Below are positions 46,590 to 58,285 of a stretch of DNA of 64,000 nt, piece after piece. A program made the translations under genes and the position numbers. The stretch comes from Rhinopithecus roxellana (taxonomy: Eukaryota; Chordata; Mammalia; Primates; Cercopithecidae). The stretch spans positions 43,915,030 to 43,979,029 of the forward strand of contig NC_044560.1 of assembly GCF_007565055.1 (NCBI RefSeq), written 5' to 3'. The first letter of the stretch is position 1; every line of letters begins with the position of its first letter. The notes under the pieces were generated by a model. The model did not search any database and was not told the DNA's origin. It was given only the letters and a program-made list of their open reading frames with translations.

Positions 46590-47325
46590 CAACAGCAAAC
46601 CTGGAAAATAAGTGATGAAGATGTGGAGAAATTGGAACCATTATGCATTGCTGGTGGGAATGTAAAATGGTGTAATTGCTGTGGAGAACAGTCTGACAGT
46701 TCCCCCAAAATCAAACATAGAATTAACATATGGTCCCCAATTACACTCATAGTTGTACACCCAAAAGATTGGAACACAGGAACTCAGCAGATACTTGTAC
46801 ATCACTGGTTCCTAACAGCAATAGTCATTAGGAACTGTTGTTCCATTCACAATAGCCAAAAGGTGGAAATAATCTGAGTGTGTACCAACCAATGAATAAA
46901 CAAAGTGTGGTGTATACATACAATGGTATATTCATCTATAAAAAGGAATGAAGTTCTGACATATGCTGCAACACAAATGAACCTTGAAGACACTATGCTA
47001 AGTGAAATAAGTCAAACACTAAAGGAAATATTGTATGATTCCATTTAGATGAGGTGTCTAGGGTAGTCAAATTTATAGGAACAGAAAGTACGGTATGGGT
47101 AACCATGGGCTCTAGGGGAGGGAGGAATGAAGAGTTATTATTTAATGATACCAACTTCCTGTTTGGGATGATGAAGTAGTTCTAGAAATGGATCGATACT
47201 GGTTATATGAATGAATAATGAATAATAACATTGTGAATGTATTTAATGCCACTGAATTGTACACTTAAAAATGGTTAAAATAGTAAATTTCATGTGATGT
47301 ATTTTTGGGCACACGCACAAAACAT
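46590..47325 (+). mobile_element. L1M ORF2 end and 3' UTR
   Basis: Sense old L1: gatgtggagaaattggaacc, ttgctggtgggaatgtaaaa, tagccaaaaggtggaaataa, ctataaaaaggaatgaagtt, then the 3' UTR cactgaattgtacacttaaa aatgg. The ORF2 frame is broken throughout. Mammalian-age (L1MA/MB-like). Confidence 0.85.
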
Positions 47326-47329
47326 TGGA

Positions 47330-47700
47330 GGAATGTGGCCCACGCTGATGTGGTGACTGTTGACAGAGTTCAGCTCTTTCAGCTCACGTGTTGCCATCTT
47401 TTGGGTATGTTCTTTGTCCTCACCAGCCATGTTGGCAGCATCCGTATTCCAGGCTGCAGACAGGAGAAGGAATTAAGAAAATGGGGTGAAGGCCTTACAG
47501 TAGCCTCCAGGACAGAAGCTGCTACACAATACTTTTGCTTATATCTTGTTGGCCAAACTTACTCATGTGGTCGTATCTTGCTGCAAAGGAAGCTGGCAAT
47601 TGTAGTCACTATCGTGAGCATTCTTGTGCACAGCTAAAAATTACTGTTGAAGGAGGGGAAGGACAATGGCATGCAATCAGCTGTCTCTGCCACCCCTGCG
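47330..47700 (+). mobile_element. Old dispersed repeat, family unresolved
   Basis: ttgcttatatcttgttggcc, tgctgcaaaggaagctggca attgtagtc and atcagctgtctctgccaccc recur in this order in mammalian repeats. I recognise the pattern but not the family. Confidence 0.45.
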
Positions 47701-47843
47701 TATTGGGGTCTGATGCCCATTCACTCCCCTCTTCTGACTTTTGGTTAGTAGCTTATCCTTTTCCCTGGCCTTACCTTCATCCTTTAAATCCCTTCTTCCC
47801 ATTATTTAATTGTTCTTAGGTCTCTTCCATCTTAACATGCCAT

Positions 47844-47867
47844 CACACACACACACACACACACACA

Positions 47868-47921
<54 letters not shown>

Positions 47922-47930
47922 CTCTCTCAC
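47844..47930. repeat. Compound (AC)n(TC)n microsatellite
   Basis: About 13 AC units (47844-47870) run directly into about 23 TC units (47871-47917), then gtgtctctctcac. The TC half is a pure polypyrimidine mirror repeat of 47 bp. Confidence 0.97.
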
Positions 47931-48150
47931 AAATCCATGAGTAAAGGCACCACATGCCCAGTGCTCATGTTATATCCTCAGATCCTTGTGCAGGGCATAC
48001 TACCTAGGAGTTTTTCAACAACTCGTTGTTGAGAGAGCAAGTGGATGAGTGAGGGGTTGAAACATTTCCCTCTAGCTTTTATCCTCGGGTTGACAGAGAG
48101 ATGCTGCTGCTGTCTGTCTTACAACTATGGCAAAAATGACAGGACTGATG

Positions 48151-48244
48151 ATTTTACTCCCTTTAGTGCTGAGGAGGCTGTTTGGAACCATGAAGTAGTT
48201 CTAGAAATGGTTCGTGCTGAGAAGAGCACTAAAGGGAGTAAAAT
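48151..48244. repeat. Perfect 20-bp inverted repeat, 54-nt loop
   Basis: attttactccctttagtgct at 48151-48170 is exactly inverted at 48225-48244. A smaller inverted pair, gaacca/tggttc, lies inside the loop. The right arm lies at the start of a MIR, so it is probably the original. Confidence 0.96.
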
Positions 48245-48400
48245 ACACATTGGTTCTGGTGTTGTTGCTTACTAGCTACAATGACATTTGGGAGATTAAG
48301 TAATCTCTGTGAGCCTCAATTTCCTCATTTAAGGAAGTGAAGTCTCCATTGAACTCACAATGATTAAATTAGAAAACTGTGGTAAAAAATATACCCCGAT
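48215..48400 (+). mobile_element. MIR SINE
   Basis: gagaagagcact at the 5' end, ttgttgcttactagctacaa tgacatttggg, gcctcaatttcctcatttaa. Confidence 0.65.
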
Positions 48401-48484
48401 AATATTATTTTGGCTTCCTATGGTGATTTTTAAGATTAAGGAGTATTATCATCCCTATTTTATTTCTCTAAAATGATATTTTAA

Positions 48485-48815
48485 AAAATGTAAATGCACT
48501 ATACAATAGAGTATTATTTGGTCACAAAAAGGAATGAAGCATTGGTGCATGCTACAGCATGGATCCCCTGAGGACATTCTGTAGGTGAAAGAAGCCAGAC
48601 ACACTCATTATATGATTCAATTTCTATGAAATGTCTAGACTAGGCTATTAGACCAGTGGTTGCTAGGGGATGTGATAGGGGAGAATGGAGAGTGACTTGG
48701 GGTTTCTTTTTGGGGTGATGAAATGTTCTGGAAGTAGATAGTGATGATGATTGCACACTTCTATGATTACACTAAAACCCACTGAATTATGCACTTAAAC
48801 AATAAGTTAAAAAAT
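48485..48815 (+). mobile_element. L1M ORF2 end and 3' UTR (second copy)
   Basis: tacaatagagtattatttgg tcacaaaaaggaatgaagc, aagaagccagacacactcat, gacttggggtttctttttgg ggtgatgaaatg, cactgaattatgcacttaaa. Same type and orientation as 46590-47325, but a different copy. Confidence 0.83.
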
Positions 48816-49294
48816 TTAAATGCCATTATAGGGCAATATAATTATAAGAGAATTCTTTTAAAACTGTGTCTAAGTTTTGGTTCAGAATTTGTCAGTGATT
48901 CTTCTGTAACAGAAACCAACATCTGGTTGGTTTTTTAAGTTTTTTCATCTGCTGGCTGACCTGACTTGACATACTGTATTAGAATTTATTTATCATTCCA
49001 GGCCTACGCACCTCTCAGCACACTGGGAAATCTCAGGGCATGGTGGTGTTCCATTAGGAAGAAGAGTAAGCATGTGGGCTCCTTTGTGGGTACCACGGTG
49101 GAAGGGAATACAAAGTAAGAAGTTAAATAATTCCTCGCAATTCAGTTTGGCATATAAACTACACATTTAATATTATAAAACAGTTTTATAAATTCACCTG
49201 GTCTATGGTGTCTGCATGAATTAGGTGAGTACTTCTGGAAGGAGGTGGGGATAGTCAGAGAAGGCATGCTGAAAAAAGAAAAGTTTAAGCATTT

Positions 49295-49590
49295 GCTCCT
49301 TACACAGGCATTTATTGAATATCTGTCATGCCGTAGGCATTGTTATTTGGTGCTGTATGTACCCAGATAACAGCTGCAGTCCCTGCCCTCAGGGAGCTCA
49401 AAGACAACGAAGACAGATGATTCTACAGACAGTTAGGGAGCAGGATGTAAGTGCTACTCCAAAGGTAAGCACAGGACTCTCTGAATGCCTCACTTGGGAA
49501 ATGGGAGAAGTCAGGGAAACCATGATGGAGGAGATGGTTCCTGAGCTAGGAACTGAAGGATGAGTGGGGACAGCAAAGGCTTGGAGAACA
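49295..49590 (+). mobile_element. Ancient L1M-type 3' region
   Basis: gcatttattgaatatctgtc, gcagtccctgccctcaggga gctcaaag, aagtcagggaaaccatgatg, ggaactgaaggatgagtggg gacagcaaaggc. Clearest copy of this family in the window. Confidence 0.6.
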
Positions 49591-50394
49591 AAGTCGTGCT
49601 AGATTACAGGAACTGCAGGTAACTCAGTACGTTTGGAGTTCAGGGTGCAAATGGGGATGAGCCATGAGAGGTTGATTACAAGTAGCCTTGTAAGCCATGT
49701 AAGAAATAAAAGAGTTTTAGAGCATGAGGTTTTCAGATTTGAAGTCTAGAAATAAGACTGGCTGCATTGTAGAGACTTGGAATAGAAGCGGATGAGAATG
49801 AAGGCAGAAACTTTCAGGAGATTGTAACGATAATTTGGGAGATAAGTGGATAGAGACAACAGAGTTAGAACGATTAGGGCTTGCTCCCCAAGTGGATATG
49901 GTAGCAGTTCATAGGACTCCAAGATATCTGTCCACTTCACTGTCTCACTTCATCTCAGTCTGACCCCAGCCTGCCTTCTAAGTCTTGTCTTCTTCTCTTC
50001 ATGAAATGCTTGTCTTAAGTCTTGTGCTTACTGTCCCCAGAACTGGCTTGGTGATTTGATGTCTGTTACCTTTAATTACAGCTTTCTCTTCTCCTAGAAT
50101 GGAGCTCATCTGTTCCCTTTACCTTCTTAGATCTCTGACTTACGAATCCTGTGGAATAATTCCATGATACAATGATCTCTTTGTCCTCTGAAGTCATAGC
50201 ATGTAATATCTCTCAGTCATTGACAAATAATTACATTTTGCCTTGTCACATCTCTTAATTGCTTTGAATTGCTAGTCAATCTTGAGCCACTGCAGCAGGC
50301 AGAGAGGTGAATTGGCTCTCCTGAGTTCCTACTCCCAGCCCTAATTTCCTGTATAACCCAGGGGGAATGACTTTCTTCCCCTCGTTAGTGTAGT
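49591..50394. other. unassigned stretch
   Basis: The first 250 bp may continue the old repeat before it. The rest is unrecognised. The 64-codon minus frame at 49746 has no motif. Confidence 0.45.
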
Positions 50395-50640
50395 AACACA
50401 TATTTGTTGCAGAACACTTAGAAAATCTTTAAAAATGTGCAAAATGAAGTAACCCCTAATATCATAAGCACCTTGGAATACTCACAGGTAATTATTCTTG
50501 TAATGTCCTCCCCATCCATTTTATCACCGTTTCTTTAGGATTACATGTGTGTGTCTATGCATCATAGCTAGGATCATCCTATACATGCTGTTTTTCAATT
50601 TGATTTTTTCATTACCATATTGTAAGGTTCTTGTGTCAAA
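50395..50640. mobile_element. Old interspersed repeat (weak)
   Basis: acttagaaaatctttaaaaa, cacaggtaattattcttgta and ggatcatcctatacatgctg tttttcaa follow a common old-repeat order. Family not resolved. Confidence 0.35.
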
Positions 50641-50703
50641 ACGAAGGAGAATCTTCAAGTCCAAATTGAACGTGGAGCTAAATTGTCCTCAGGGAAAGTT
50701 GTA

Positions 50704-50935
50704 CAGATGAGTATCCCATATCTGAAATGCTTGAGACCAGACATTTTTCAGATTTCAGATTTTTTGGATTTTATAGTATTAGCATTATGCTTACCTATTG
50801 AGCATCCCAAATATGAAAATTCAAAATCCTCCAATGAGCATTTCCTTCAGTAAATGTTGGTGGTCAAAAAGTCATATTTTGGAGTATTTCAGACTTCAGA
50901 TTTTTTTATTTGGGTTGCTCAGCCTTACCAAAAAC
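50704..50935 (+). mobile_element. MER2/Tigger-like DNA transposon (MITE)
   Basis: Left end cagatgagtatcccatatct gaaatgc, right end gggttgctcagcct, which are imperfect terminal inverted repeats. TA dinucleotides flank both ends (50702-50703 and 50936-50937), as expected for pogo/Tigger target duplication. Interior has ccaatgagcatttccttcag and gtcaaaaagtcatattttgg. No transposase is encoded. Confidence 0.78.
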
Positions 50936-51104
50936 TGAAGAGTGACTGTCTCTGGGAGCAGGGGAACTTTGGCTTTTCAGTGATATCTTTCTGTAATGTT
51001 GAATGTACACATTTATGATGAGCCTAAATGATTTTTATAGTTGTCACCTCTAGTTTATAGATGACAGTAATTTATACTTCTACCTAATCCAGGCTTATAT
51101 TTAC

Positions 51105-51403
51105 TTTTTTTTTTTTTTTTTGAGACGGAGTCTCGCTCTGTTGCCCGGGCTGGAGTGCAATGGCCGGATCTCAGCTCACTGCAAGCTCCACCTCCTGGGT
51201 TTACGCCATTCTCCTGCCTCAGCCTTCCCAGTAGCTGGGACTATAGGCGCCTGCCACTTCGCCCGGCTAGTTTTTTATATTCTTTAGTAGAGACGGGGTT
51301 TCACCGTGTTTGCCAGGATGGTCTCGATCTCCTGACCTTGTGATCCGCCCGTCTCAGCCTCCCAAAGTGCTGGGATTACAGGCTTGAGCCACCGCGCCCG
51401 GCC
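51105..51403 (-). mobile_element. Cercopithecid-specific AluY
   Basis: Perfect 9-bp target-site duplication tatatttac at 51096-51104 and 51404-51412. Has gcaatggccggatctcagct and ggcttgagccaccgcgcccg. Young, few decayed CpGs. Confidence 0.96.
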
Positions 51404-51534
51404 TATATTTACATTTAAAAAGAAGTATAACATCAACTTTACTGACTAGAGAAAGAATTTTAATTTACTGAAATTTCACCTTTTCAGCATGATTGTAGGT
51501 CCTTTTCCCTTTAGTTGTTTCCATTTCCTTTGCT

Positions 51535-51705
51535 GTCTAATGACTTGGATTTGAGTCCTAGGTAATAAATACATGTGATCTTTCACAAGTCACGTAGTGT
51601 TTCTAAGCTTTAGTTTGCTTATGAGTAAAATAAGAGGAATGATACTTCAAATTATTGTGAGGATTGAGATCAAGTATTGAAAGTGCTTTGTAAATTGTAA
51701 AAAGT
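51535..51705 (+). mobile_element. MIR SINE
   Basis: cttggatttgagtcctaggt, tttcacaagtcacgtagtgt, gtttgcttatgagtaaaata, gaaagtgctttgtaaattg. Confidence 0.7.
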
Positions 51706-53191
51706 GTATGATTATGTTTATTGATTTTTTATTGATTTTTATATTAGTCAATGGTCATGAGCAGTTAAGCCAACTTTGCTTTTTTAAAAATTCATTTGGA
51801 GAAAGACTAAAAAGGCAGAGGTGCCTTCATTAATATTTATTTTGGTGCAATGTGGGATCCATGAGATTTGGGTTTGTGCCACATTTCTGCTGCTAATTAT
51901 TAGCTATATATACAGCTGAAATGCACTGAACAAGCACAGTTTTGGCCAGGCCCGTAAATGTTCGGGAAACACCTGGCTGGACATACATCAGAGAGCTTGG
52001 TGAGCTGAGAAAACATTCATGCAAGCTCCTGGAGACTGTTTAATTGGATGGCAGTAGAAGGAAACTATTTATGCAAATTTTACTAACTGAAGTTCTCCCA
52101 CACCCTTGAGACCACATTTCACAGGCTTGTGAGATGAAAATTGGTCGAAATCAGGTTCTAATAATCTCTTTGTCATCTGCAGTCATGCCTGAGAAGGTCT
52201 GATACGGTCTTCTGAATCAGTCAAGAGAAGGTAGAATTTCATCCAACATGACTTTGGTGCAATTGCTGTATTCAGCTCCCTGAAAACATAGGTGCCTTAA
52301 GTTTATCAGTTATCCAGAACACTGAATTCTGGATAATAGAGGAACAGGGCTGTGTAAACAACTTTACTGAGTAATAGATGGCTGCCTGGCCTCCAGCTTC
52401 TGACTCTGTATTCCCTTTTATCCAAGGACAAGATGTTACAAAAATAATCCAGAGTGACTCCCAAGGGCAGCCCCATGAACTCGCTGGTCCCTCCGACTGT
52501 GCTAGCAGAGGAGGATGAATCACCAGCAGCAGAATGTTGACTCCCCCAGTGCTATTAGTGGATGTCCCAGCCAGACGCGACAACCAGGAAGACAAGCTTT
52601 GGGAAAGTTTTTTCTGACTCATTAACATCATGATTTACACAAGAAAACCTCTAGCTTCTCATTTTATTTTATTTTTTAAAGAAGTTTCCTTTTTGTGTGT
52701 GTGTATAGCAAGGTGGGGCGAAGCTATGGATCCCTCAAATGAATATTCAAATTAGCTCTTACCAGTAGCAGTATTTGAACTGTTTGCTCAGTTAAATTTT
52801 ATTGTCCTTTCTTAATGTATAGTGCCTATATAGCCATCAAAAATTAGCGGATTCATTAAGAATCTTTAAAAAGGATATTATTTTTACACAGTTGAATTTC
52901 AGATGTCCTGTGCCCATGCCTTTCCTATCATCTCCTATGTGTGAAAGGCCCCACCCCACGTAGCACACCTTCACATACTGGGGACTTTCCTCTTTCTGAG
53001 GAATTCACATGAATCTGGGGATTTGGGTTCTCCTTAGGTAGTGTCCCCTCGGAGGAAAATCCAGACTCCTTAGGGGGGCATTTGTAACCTGGGCCCAGTT
53101 TTCCTCCTTACCTCATCTTTTTCGGTTCTGCACAAACCTGTTTAGTTTTCAGTCAAGTGCCTTACCCTCCGGCTTTCCTCCTCCTTCTTCA
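51706..53191. other. unassigned stretch
   Basis: 1.5 kb. The 119-codon minus frame at 52272-52631 lies here. It has no recognisable domain and no supporting neighbours. No repeat family recognised. Confidence 0.45.
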
Positions 53192-53482
53192 TTTTTTTTT
53201 TTTTTTTTGAGGTGGAGTCTTGCTCTGTTGCCCAGGCTGGAGTGCAGTGGCACAGCTCACTGCAACCTCCACCTCCCGGTTCAAGCGATTCTCCTGCCTC
53301 AGACTCCCAAGTAGCTGGGACTACAGGTGCGCACCACCACACCTGGCTAATTTTTGTATTTTTAGTAGGGACAGGATTTCACCATGTTGGCCAGGCTGGT
53401 CTCAAAGTCCTGACCTCAAGTGATCCACCCACCTCGGCCTCCCAAAGTGCTGAGATTGCTTGCATGAGCCATCGTGCCCAAC
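53192..53482 (-). mobile_element. Alu (AluS-like)
   Basis: T17 tract then gaggtggagtcttgctctgt. Missing a few bases in gtggcacagctcactgcaac. Target-site duplication blurred by pyrimidine-rich flanks (tttcctcctccttc and tttccttctt). Confidence 0.94.
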
Positions 53483-53664
53483 CCCACTTTCCTTCTTTTG
53501 CTAGTTCTTCAACTTTCCCTTATTTGGGATGTTCCCCTCACTCAGCTCCTGTTTTCATCCTGCTTGTATCCCACCTTCTTCGTAGTGATAGTAGTAGTAT
53601 TGCATGCCTGCTGTGAGCCAGTTTTCCTACTGTGTTTATGTGTATATTTTTCCAAGAGTTTAAA

Positions 53665-53790
53665 ATAAGCCTGTAAAATAATTATGATTCTCCTTATTTG
53701 CAAATGAGAAAACAGTCAAGAAAGTTAAAAATTATTCAAAGCCAGCTACTAAGTGGCAGGGCTGAGGTTTTCCTGAGCCTGAACAGTCAA
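53665..53790 (-). mobile_element. MIR SINE
   Basis: gattctccttatttgcaaat gagaaaac, attcaaagccagctactaag tggcagggctgagg. Confidence 0.68.
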
Positions 53791-55202
53791 CCCTACCATG
53801 TTGGTTTTCCCTGCTGTCCTCTGGATCCGATCAAACTCACTGCACCAGCCCCACTCTCACACCTTCTCCAGAAGTGCTCTTTTCCCTTGGTCGGGTGTGT
53901 CCTGTGTTTGGCAATCAGTCAGGTATAATTACCTTGCTACGTGCTTGGGTTGCTAATTCTTCTTTGGTGATATATCTTTTCTTCTTACCGAGCTGTGCTT
54001 CACAGGCTTTACACAATGCGTTTTTGTTGATTTTACTTAATTAATGATGTCCTGGAACAAGTGAGTTATTTCTCCTAGTTATATTTAGCCCAATTAGTCA
54101 TTTACATCCTACCATAATATTTGCCTTCACCAATTGCTAAGTAGTCTTGCAGTCCTCCAGTCTTCTTTTTCTACACTTTTATTCCCGGGAAGGAAAGACA
54201 AAAGAAGCTCCATGGGTGGAGTCTGTAGTGTATCCCATCCCCCGCAAAGAAACCAACAGAAAAATTAAGTGGAATGAAAGACCAGGCATTGCCACTAAAT
54301 AGTTTGGTACTTTGAAATGGATGCCAGTTTGGCTAAATTCAAGTGTTGTCTGTTAGACAAGGGCTGTTTGTAAAAGAATTGTGAATGTAGACATGCTCTG
54401 AACTGTGCTTCAAGGATGCAAAAAAATGTCGTTGAGACTGCCTTCCTATGTGCAGAGTGGAAAAAGGAGCATTTATCTTGAGAAAGAATAACTGCATCTG
54501 ATCACCCTTTTCAATTCATTGATAGAGAAATATAATTAAAGATTCCTAACCTATTTCAGGATACCCATCTACCGTCTATATCTCCAGGACTTAGATAGCT
54601 TCCCCATTGCCGAGTAGTTCCCACTGATAGGCATACACTGAACTCTTCATTCATGATAACCATTGTTTCCATGAAATACATTGAAAATTTTGCACAGTTG
54701 CAAGGTACAGAGAATGGATTTTGAATTCTTTAGGTTGTACGAAGCATCCCTAGATGTGATCATGAAGTTAGACACCTGGGACTGTGGGAATAAGTCATGC
54801 ATAAGAAGAGTGGTTTGGCAGAATTTTAAAAATAGACCTTCCATGCTTTGTGGGTATAGTTTCTGCATATTCTTGATCTTTGTGGTACCATTATATGGCT
54901 GTGGGAGGTAATCAGCTGAAGAGCTTTCTGGAAGGAGAAGCTTACTGTGGAGTGAAGACTGTGAATATGCATTGTGCGGGTCTCAGTCCGGCTGTTTGTA
55001 TTGAAACATCAGAAGCTACACATTGTGGGAAAAGAGAAGGAATCTTCTGGTAACCAAAGAAGTTTGAGGTGAAATATGTCTCACTGTTTCATATTCAGCT
55101 GGGGAATGTCTCACTGTTTTATATTCACTTTCTTATATTTGCTGAAATAAAAACAAATATAAGGTAAATTTGATTAGCAGTAACCTTGTTGGGTCCTTTA
55201 AA
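53791..55202. other. unassigned stretch
   Basis: 1.4 kb. Frames of 67-76 codons at 54647-54911 on both strands are uninformative. No repeat family recognised. Confidence 0.5.
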
Positions 55203-55440
55203 ACAGTGTTTTTCAAACTGTAGTCTGTTAATCTTTACTGGGCTGTGAAATCTGTTGTGGGTCTTGTTTAGCATTTAAAAATATATTAAATGTAAGAAAA
55301 TATAGAATAGAAGGTAGAGGGAATGGCACATAGTAAGGGTCAATATCTTTTTGTGAAACTTATATGTCATATATACACATATATACTATAAAATATATTT
55401 TTTACTGTGGATCATGGTCAAAAAAGACTGAAAGCTATTT
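55203..55440 (+). mobile_element. hAT-type MITE remnant
   Basis: Left end acagtgtttttcaaactgta gtctg, then gggctgtgaaatctgttgtg ggtc, and right end ggatcatggtcaaaaaagac tgaaagc. The order fits a hAT MITE with cagtgtttctcaaactg termini and a central AT-rich part (atatacacatatatac). No coding capacity. Confidence 0.55.
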
Positions 55441-55815
55441 TAAGCATGGCTGTCAGCATAGGTTCCTAGGATATCAGACAGTGATGTGTAACCCTAACTG
55501 GATTCTTGGCTGAATGCTAGGGGAAACTGGGGCAGACTGAGGAGGAGTGAGAGGTGGCACAGTGGCTCCGGAGGCACCGTGGTGACCTGCCAATCCTGCT
55601 GTGCCCTGATGCTGCTGCCACCTTGGTGAAGACTAAGTGCATTACTCATTATATGTATAGGGTTCGCTGAGAGCTCTGCCAGCAGTTTAAGATTGGAGTC
55701 TTTGTTGGCAGGGCAGTTTCAAAGCTGAACATAAAAAGTGGTTACAGTTTTTTGGTTGAGGGGGCCAAGTGTAGGGGGCCCATGTAGAGAAGGATTTTTC
55801 TTGAGATCTCCTCTG

Positions 55816-56121
55816 TTTTTTTTTTTTTTTTTGATACGTAGTCTTGCTCTGACGCCTAGGTTGGAGTGCAGTGGCATGATCTCCGCTCTCTGCAACCTCC
55901 ATCTCCTGGGTTCAAGCGATTTGCCTGCCTCAGCCTCCTGAGTAGCTGGGATTACAGGCACCCACCACCACGCCTGGCTAACTTTTTTATTTTTATTTTT
56001 TAGTAGAGACCGGGTTTCACCATATTGGCCAAGCTGGTTTCAAACTCCTGACCTCAAGTGATCTGCCCGCCTTGGTGTCCCAAAGTGCTGGGATTACAGG
56101 CGTGAGCCACTGTGCCCGGCC
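55816..56121 (-). mobile_element. Alu (AluS-like)
   Basis: T17 tract then gatacgtagtcttgctctga through tgtgcccggcc. No clear target-site duplication. Confidence 0.94.
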
Positions 56122-56934
56122 TCATTTTGTTTTCTCTCCTAACTCATATTTTGAGGCAATAGCTGAGTACCTTTGGTGCATAGACTGGAATGGACATTTG
56201 CCATCTGGGGGGTTGTCTAGCATCTGAACCTTCACTCTGTTTCTAGAGTGGTCTCCCATTGTTGCTATGGAAGCTGAAGGAGGTGCATACACATAACTGA
56301 GGGCAAACTAGGTTCAACCTCTTCGATTCTTCTTTCTCAGGACTTTGAATCTGGAGGGAGTGGTGCAAACATAGAGGTGGCTTGAGATCATTCCTGGAAG
56401 CAGCAGAGTTGGGAGTTCAGTCCTGGTGGAGGCTGTGCAAGCAGTGGTGTCCTTATCAGGCTGTTCCTCTGTCCTTCTGTCTTTCCCTTAAACTCGCTTT
56501 ACCCTTAGGTAAGCAGAGCTGGTTTCTGTTGATTATACCCAAGAACACTGAGGGGATACAGGAGCCATGTTAGATTGCTGTCTGCCCTAAGTGAACTTAG
56601 TATGTGACAGGTGAGAGGAAGTAGATGAATGCTTGGTAGACACAAATAGTAAGATTTAGCAAGGGGTGGAAGGATTCAGGGTTGTTTCCTGTGTATTCTT
56701 TTAATTATGGGTACCTTCAAGCTTTGTCAGATGGCTTATCAGCAAGAGATTCTATGTCTTTACATTGTGACATTTTGGAAATACATGTTAATAAAAAATG
56801 AGCTGTGTTAGGTACAGCACAAAATGGTTTCAAACCTTTATAAGTTAGGGTTTCTTTTACTTCTGTTTCTTTTTTCAGTTTTAAGCGTTTTAAAAGCCCT
56901 GTGTATACTCACAGAAAACTGTTTTCCTAGTGGG
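56122..56934. other. unassigned stretch
   Basis: No repeat or frame of note. The plus frame 56382-56573 (63 codons) has no motif. Confidence 0.5.
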
Positions 56935-57110
56935 TGTGAGCATTTTATTTTAGCATTAAGAGATTTAGGGAAATCTTGAATCATCACAACAACCCTGTAA
57001 AGTAGATACCTCTGTTATTCCGAGGAAACAAACTCAACAGAGGTTAAGAAACTGGCCTGAGGTCTCAGACCGTGGGTGTTGGAGCTGGGCTCTGGACCCA
57101 GGTTAGGGTG
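56935..57110 (-). mobile_element. MIR SINE
   Basis: atcatcacaacaaccctgta aagtagatacc, ggaaacaaactcaacagagg ttaagaaactggcctgagg, ggagctgggctctggaccca. Confidence 0.77.
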
Positions 57111-57164
57111 ACTCCAAGAGCAGGCTTTTCACTGCTTCTATAAGGAACTATGGAGGGCATCTAA

Positions 57165-57265
57165 TACTTTTTCATTATGCAGGATTTGAGCTCAGAGAGG
57201 TTAGGAGACTTGCTCAAGACCAGGCAGGTCCTAGTGGATCTGGGCTGGAACATGGGCCTCTTTCT
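57165..57265 (-). mobile_element. MIR SINE fragment (second)
   Basis: gagctcagagaggttaggag acttgctcaagacc, ggatctgggctggaacatgg. A separate MIR end in the same orientation as the one at 56935. Confidence 0.6.
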
Positions 57266-57413
57266 GATTGGTAGGAAGAAGCTTGCACACAAGCTCTGTC
57301 CCTATTGCAGCCTCCCCTCCTTTCCTTGCTGTCTGCCTTTTGCCTGCATGATTCTTCCTGGTCTGCATACTCTTTCCTGTGCAATTGTCCTTGTGATTTT
57401 CCTTCTTCCTGGC

Positions 57414-57434
57414 TTTTTTTTTTTTTTTTTTTTT
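57414..57434. repeat. T21 tract
   Basis: Homopolymer of 21 T in a pyrimidine-rich stretch, without an Alu body. Confidence 0.9.
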
Positions 57435-57744
57435 AAGAATAGCTGTGCCTTTCCTCTCTCTTTTTCAGTCTTCTCCATTTCTGAAAACTGAGAGCAGATT
57501 CCTCTCTCCTTGATCCCCTCTCAGCCCAAAGCATGGCCCTTGTGCCCTCTCTTTTTGACTCCCATGGTTCTTAATGTCCTCACAGCCTCTTCCCTGGGGT
57601 TCCTGTGTATATGTTAGTCTTCCCAGCTGTCAGTAGATTGTAAGACTTTTGGCATGCTCAGATACATATGTGTTACTTCTTTGGATTCCCCTAAGTCCCA
57701 CACCTTGCCCAGGGCAGAGTGGTAAACAGAAAGGGGAGTGAGGC

Positions 57745-57905
57745 TAGAGCTGAGAAATGTGTTTGAGACCTATCTCACTTCTCACTGGCCAGTTGACCGT
57801 GGGAACGCCTTAGCCAAGTCTTCTCTTCTGAAGGGGCTGTGAAACTCGAATGTGGTTATAGATGTGAAAGCCCTTTTTAAGCCATAAAGCGCTATATAAA
57901 TGCAA
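57745..57905 (+). mobile_element. MIR SINE (weak)
   Basis: gccttagccaagtcttctct, tgtgaaagccctttttaagc, aaagcgctatataaatgc, the 3' MIR words. Confidence 0.5.
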
Positions 57906-57970
57906 GGTTTTATTGCGATGGCACAAGTGCTTCAGAAGTATTTTTGGGATAAATGATTAAAAAGCACATA

Positions 57971-58273
57971 TTGTGGCTGGGCAAGGTGGCTCATGCCTGT
58001 AATCTTAACAATTTGGAAGGCTGAGATGGGAGGATTGCTTGAGTCCAGGAGGGTGAGACCACCTTGGGCACCATAGTGGGAACTCTTTTCCAAAAACAAC
58101 AACAGCAAAAATTGCTGGATGTGGTGGTGTGCGCCTGTTATCCCAGCTTCTTGGAAGGCTGAGGCAGGAGGTTCACTTGAACCCATGAGGTCAAGGCTGC
58201 AGTGAACCATGATTGTGCCACTGTATTCCAGCCTGGGTGACAGAGCGAGACTCCGTCCCCCCAGCCCTCCCCA
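57971..58273 (+). mobile_element. Old Alu (AluJ-like) with target duplication
   Basis: Perfect 12-bp target-site duplication aaaaagcacata at 57959-57970 and 58274-58285. ggctgagatgggaggattgc, ttgagtccaggagggtgaga and gaggtcaaggctgcagtga are AluJ words. The tail has turned into a C-rich stretch. Confidence 0.93.
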
Positions 58274-58285
58274 AAAAAGCACATA

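Noticed and set aside
52272..52631. 119-codon minus frame
   Set aside because: No domain, no neighbours, length within chance expectation.
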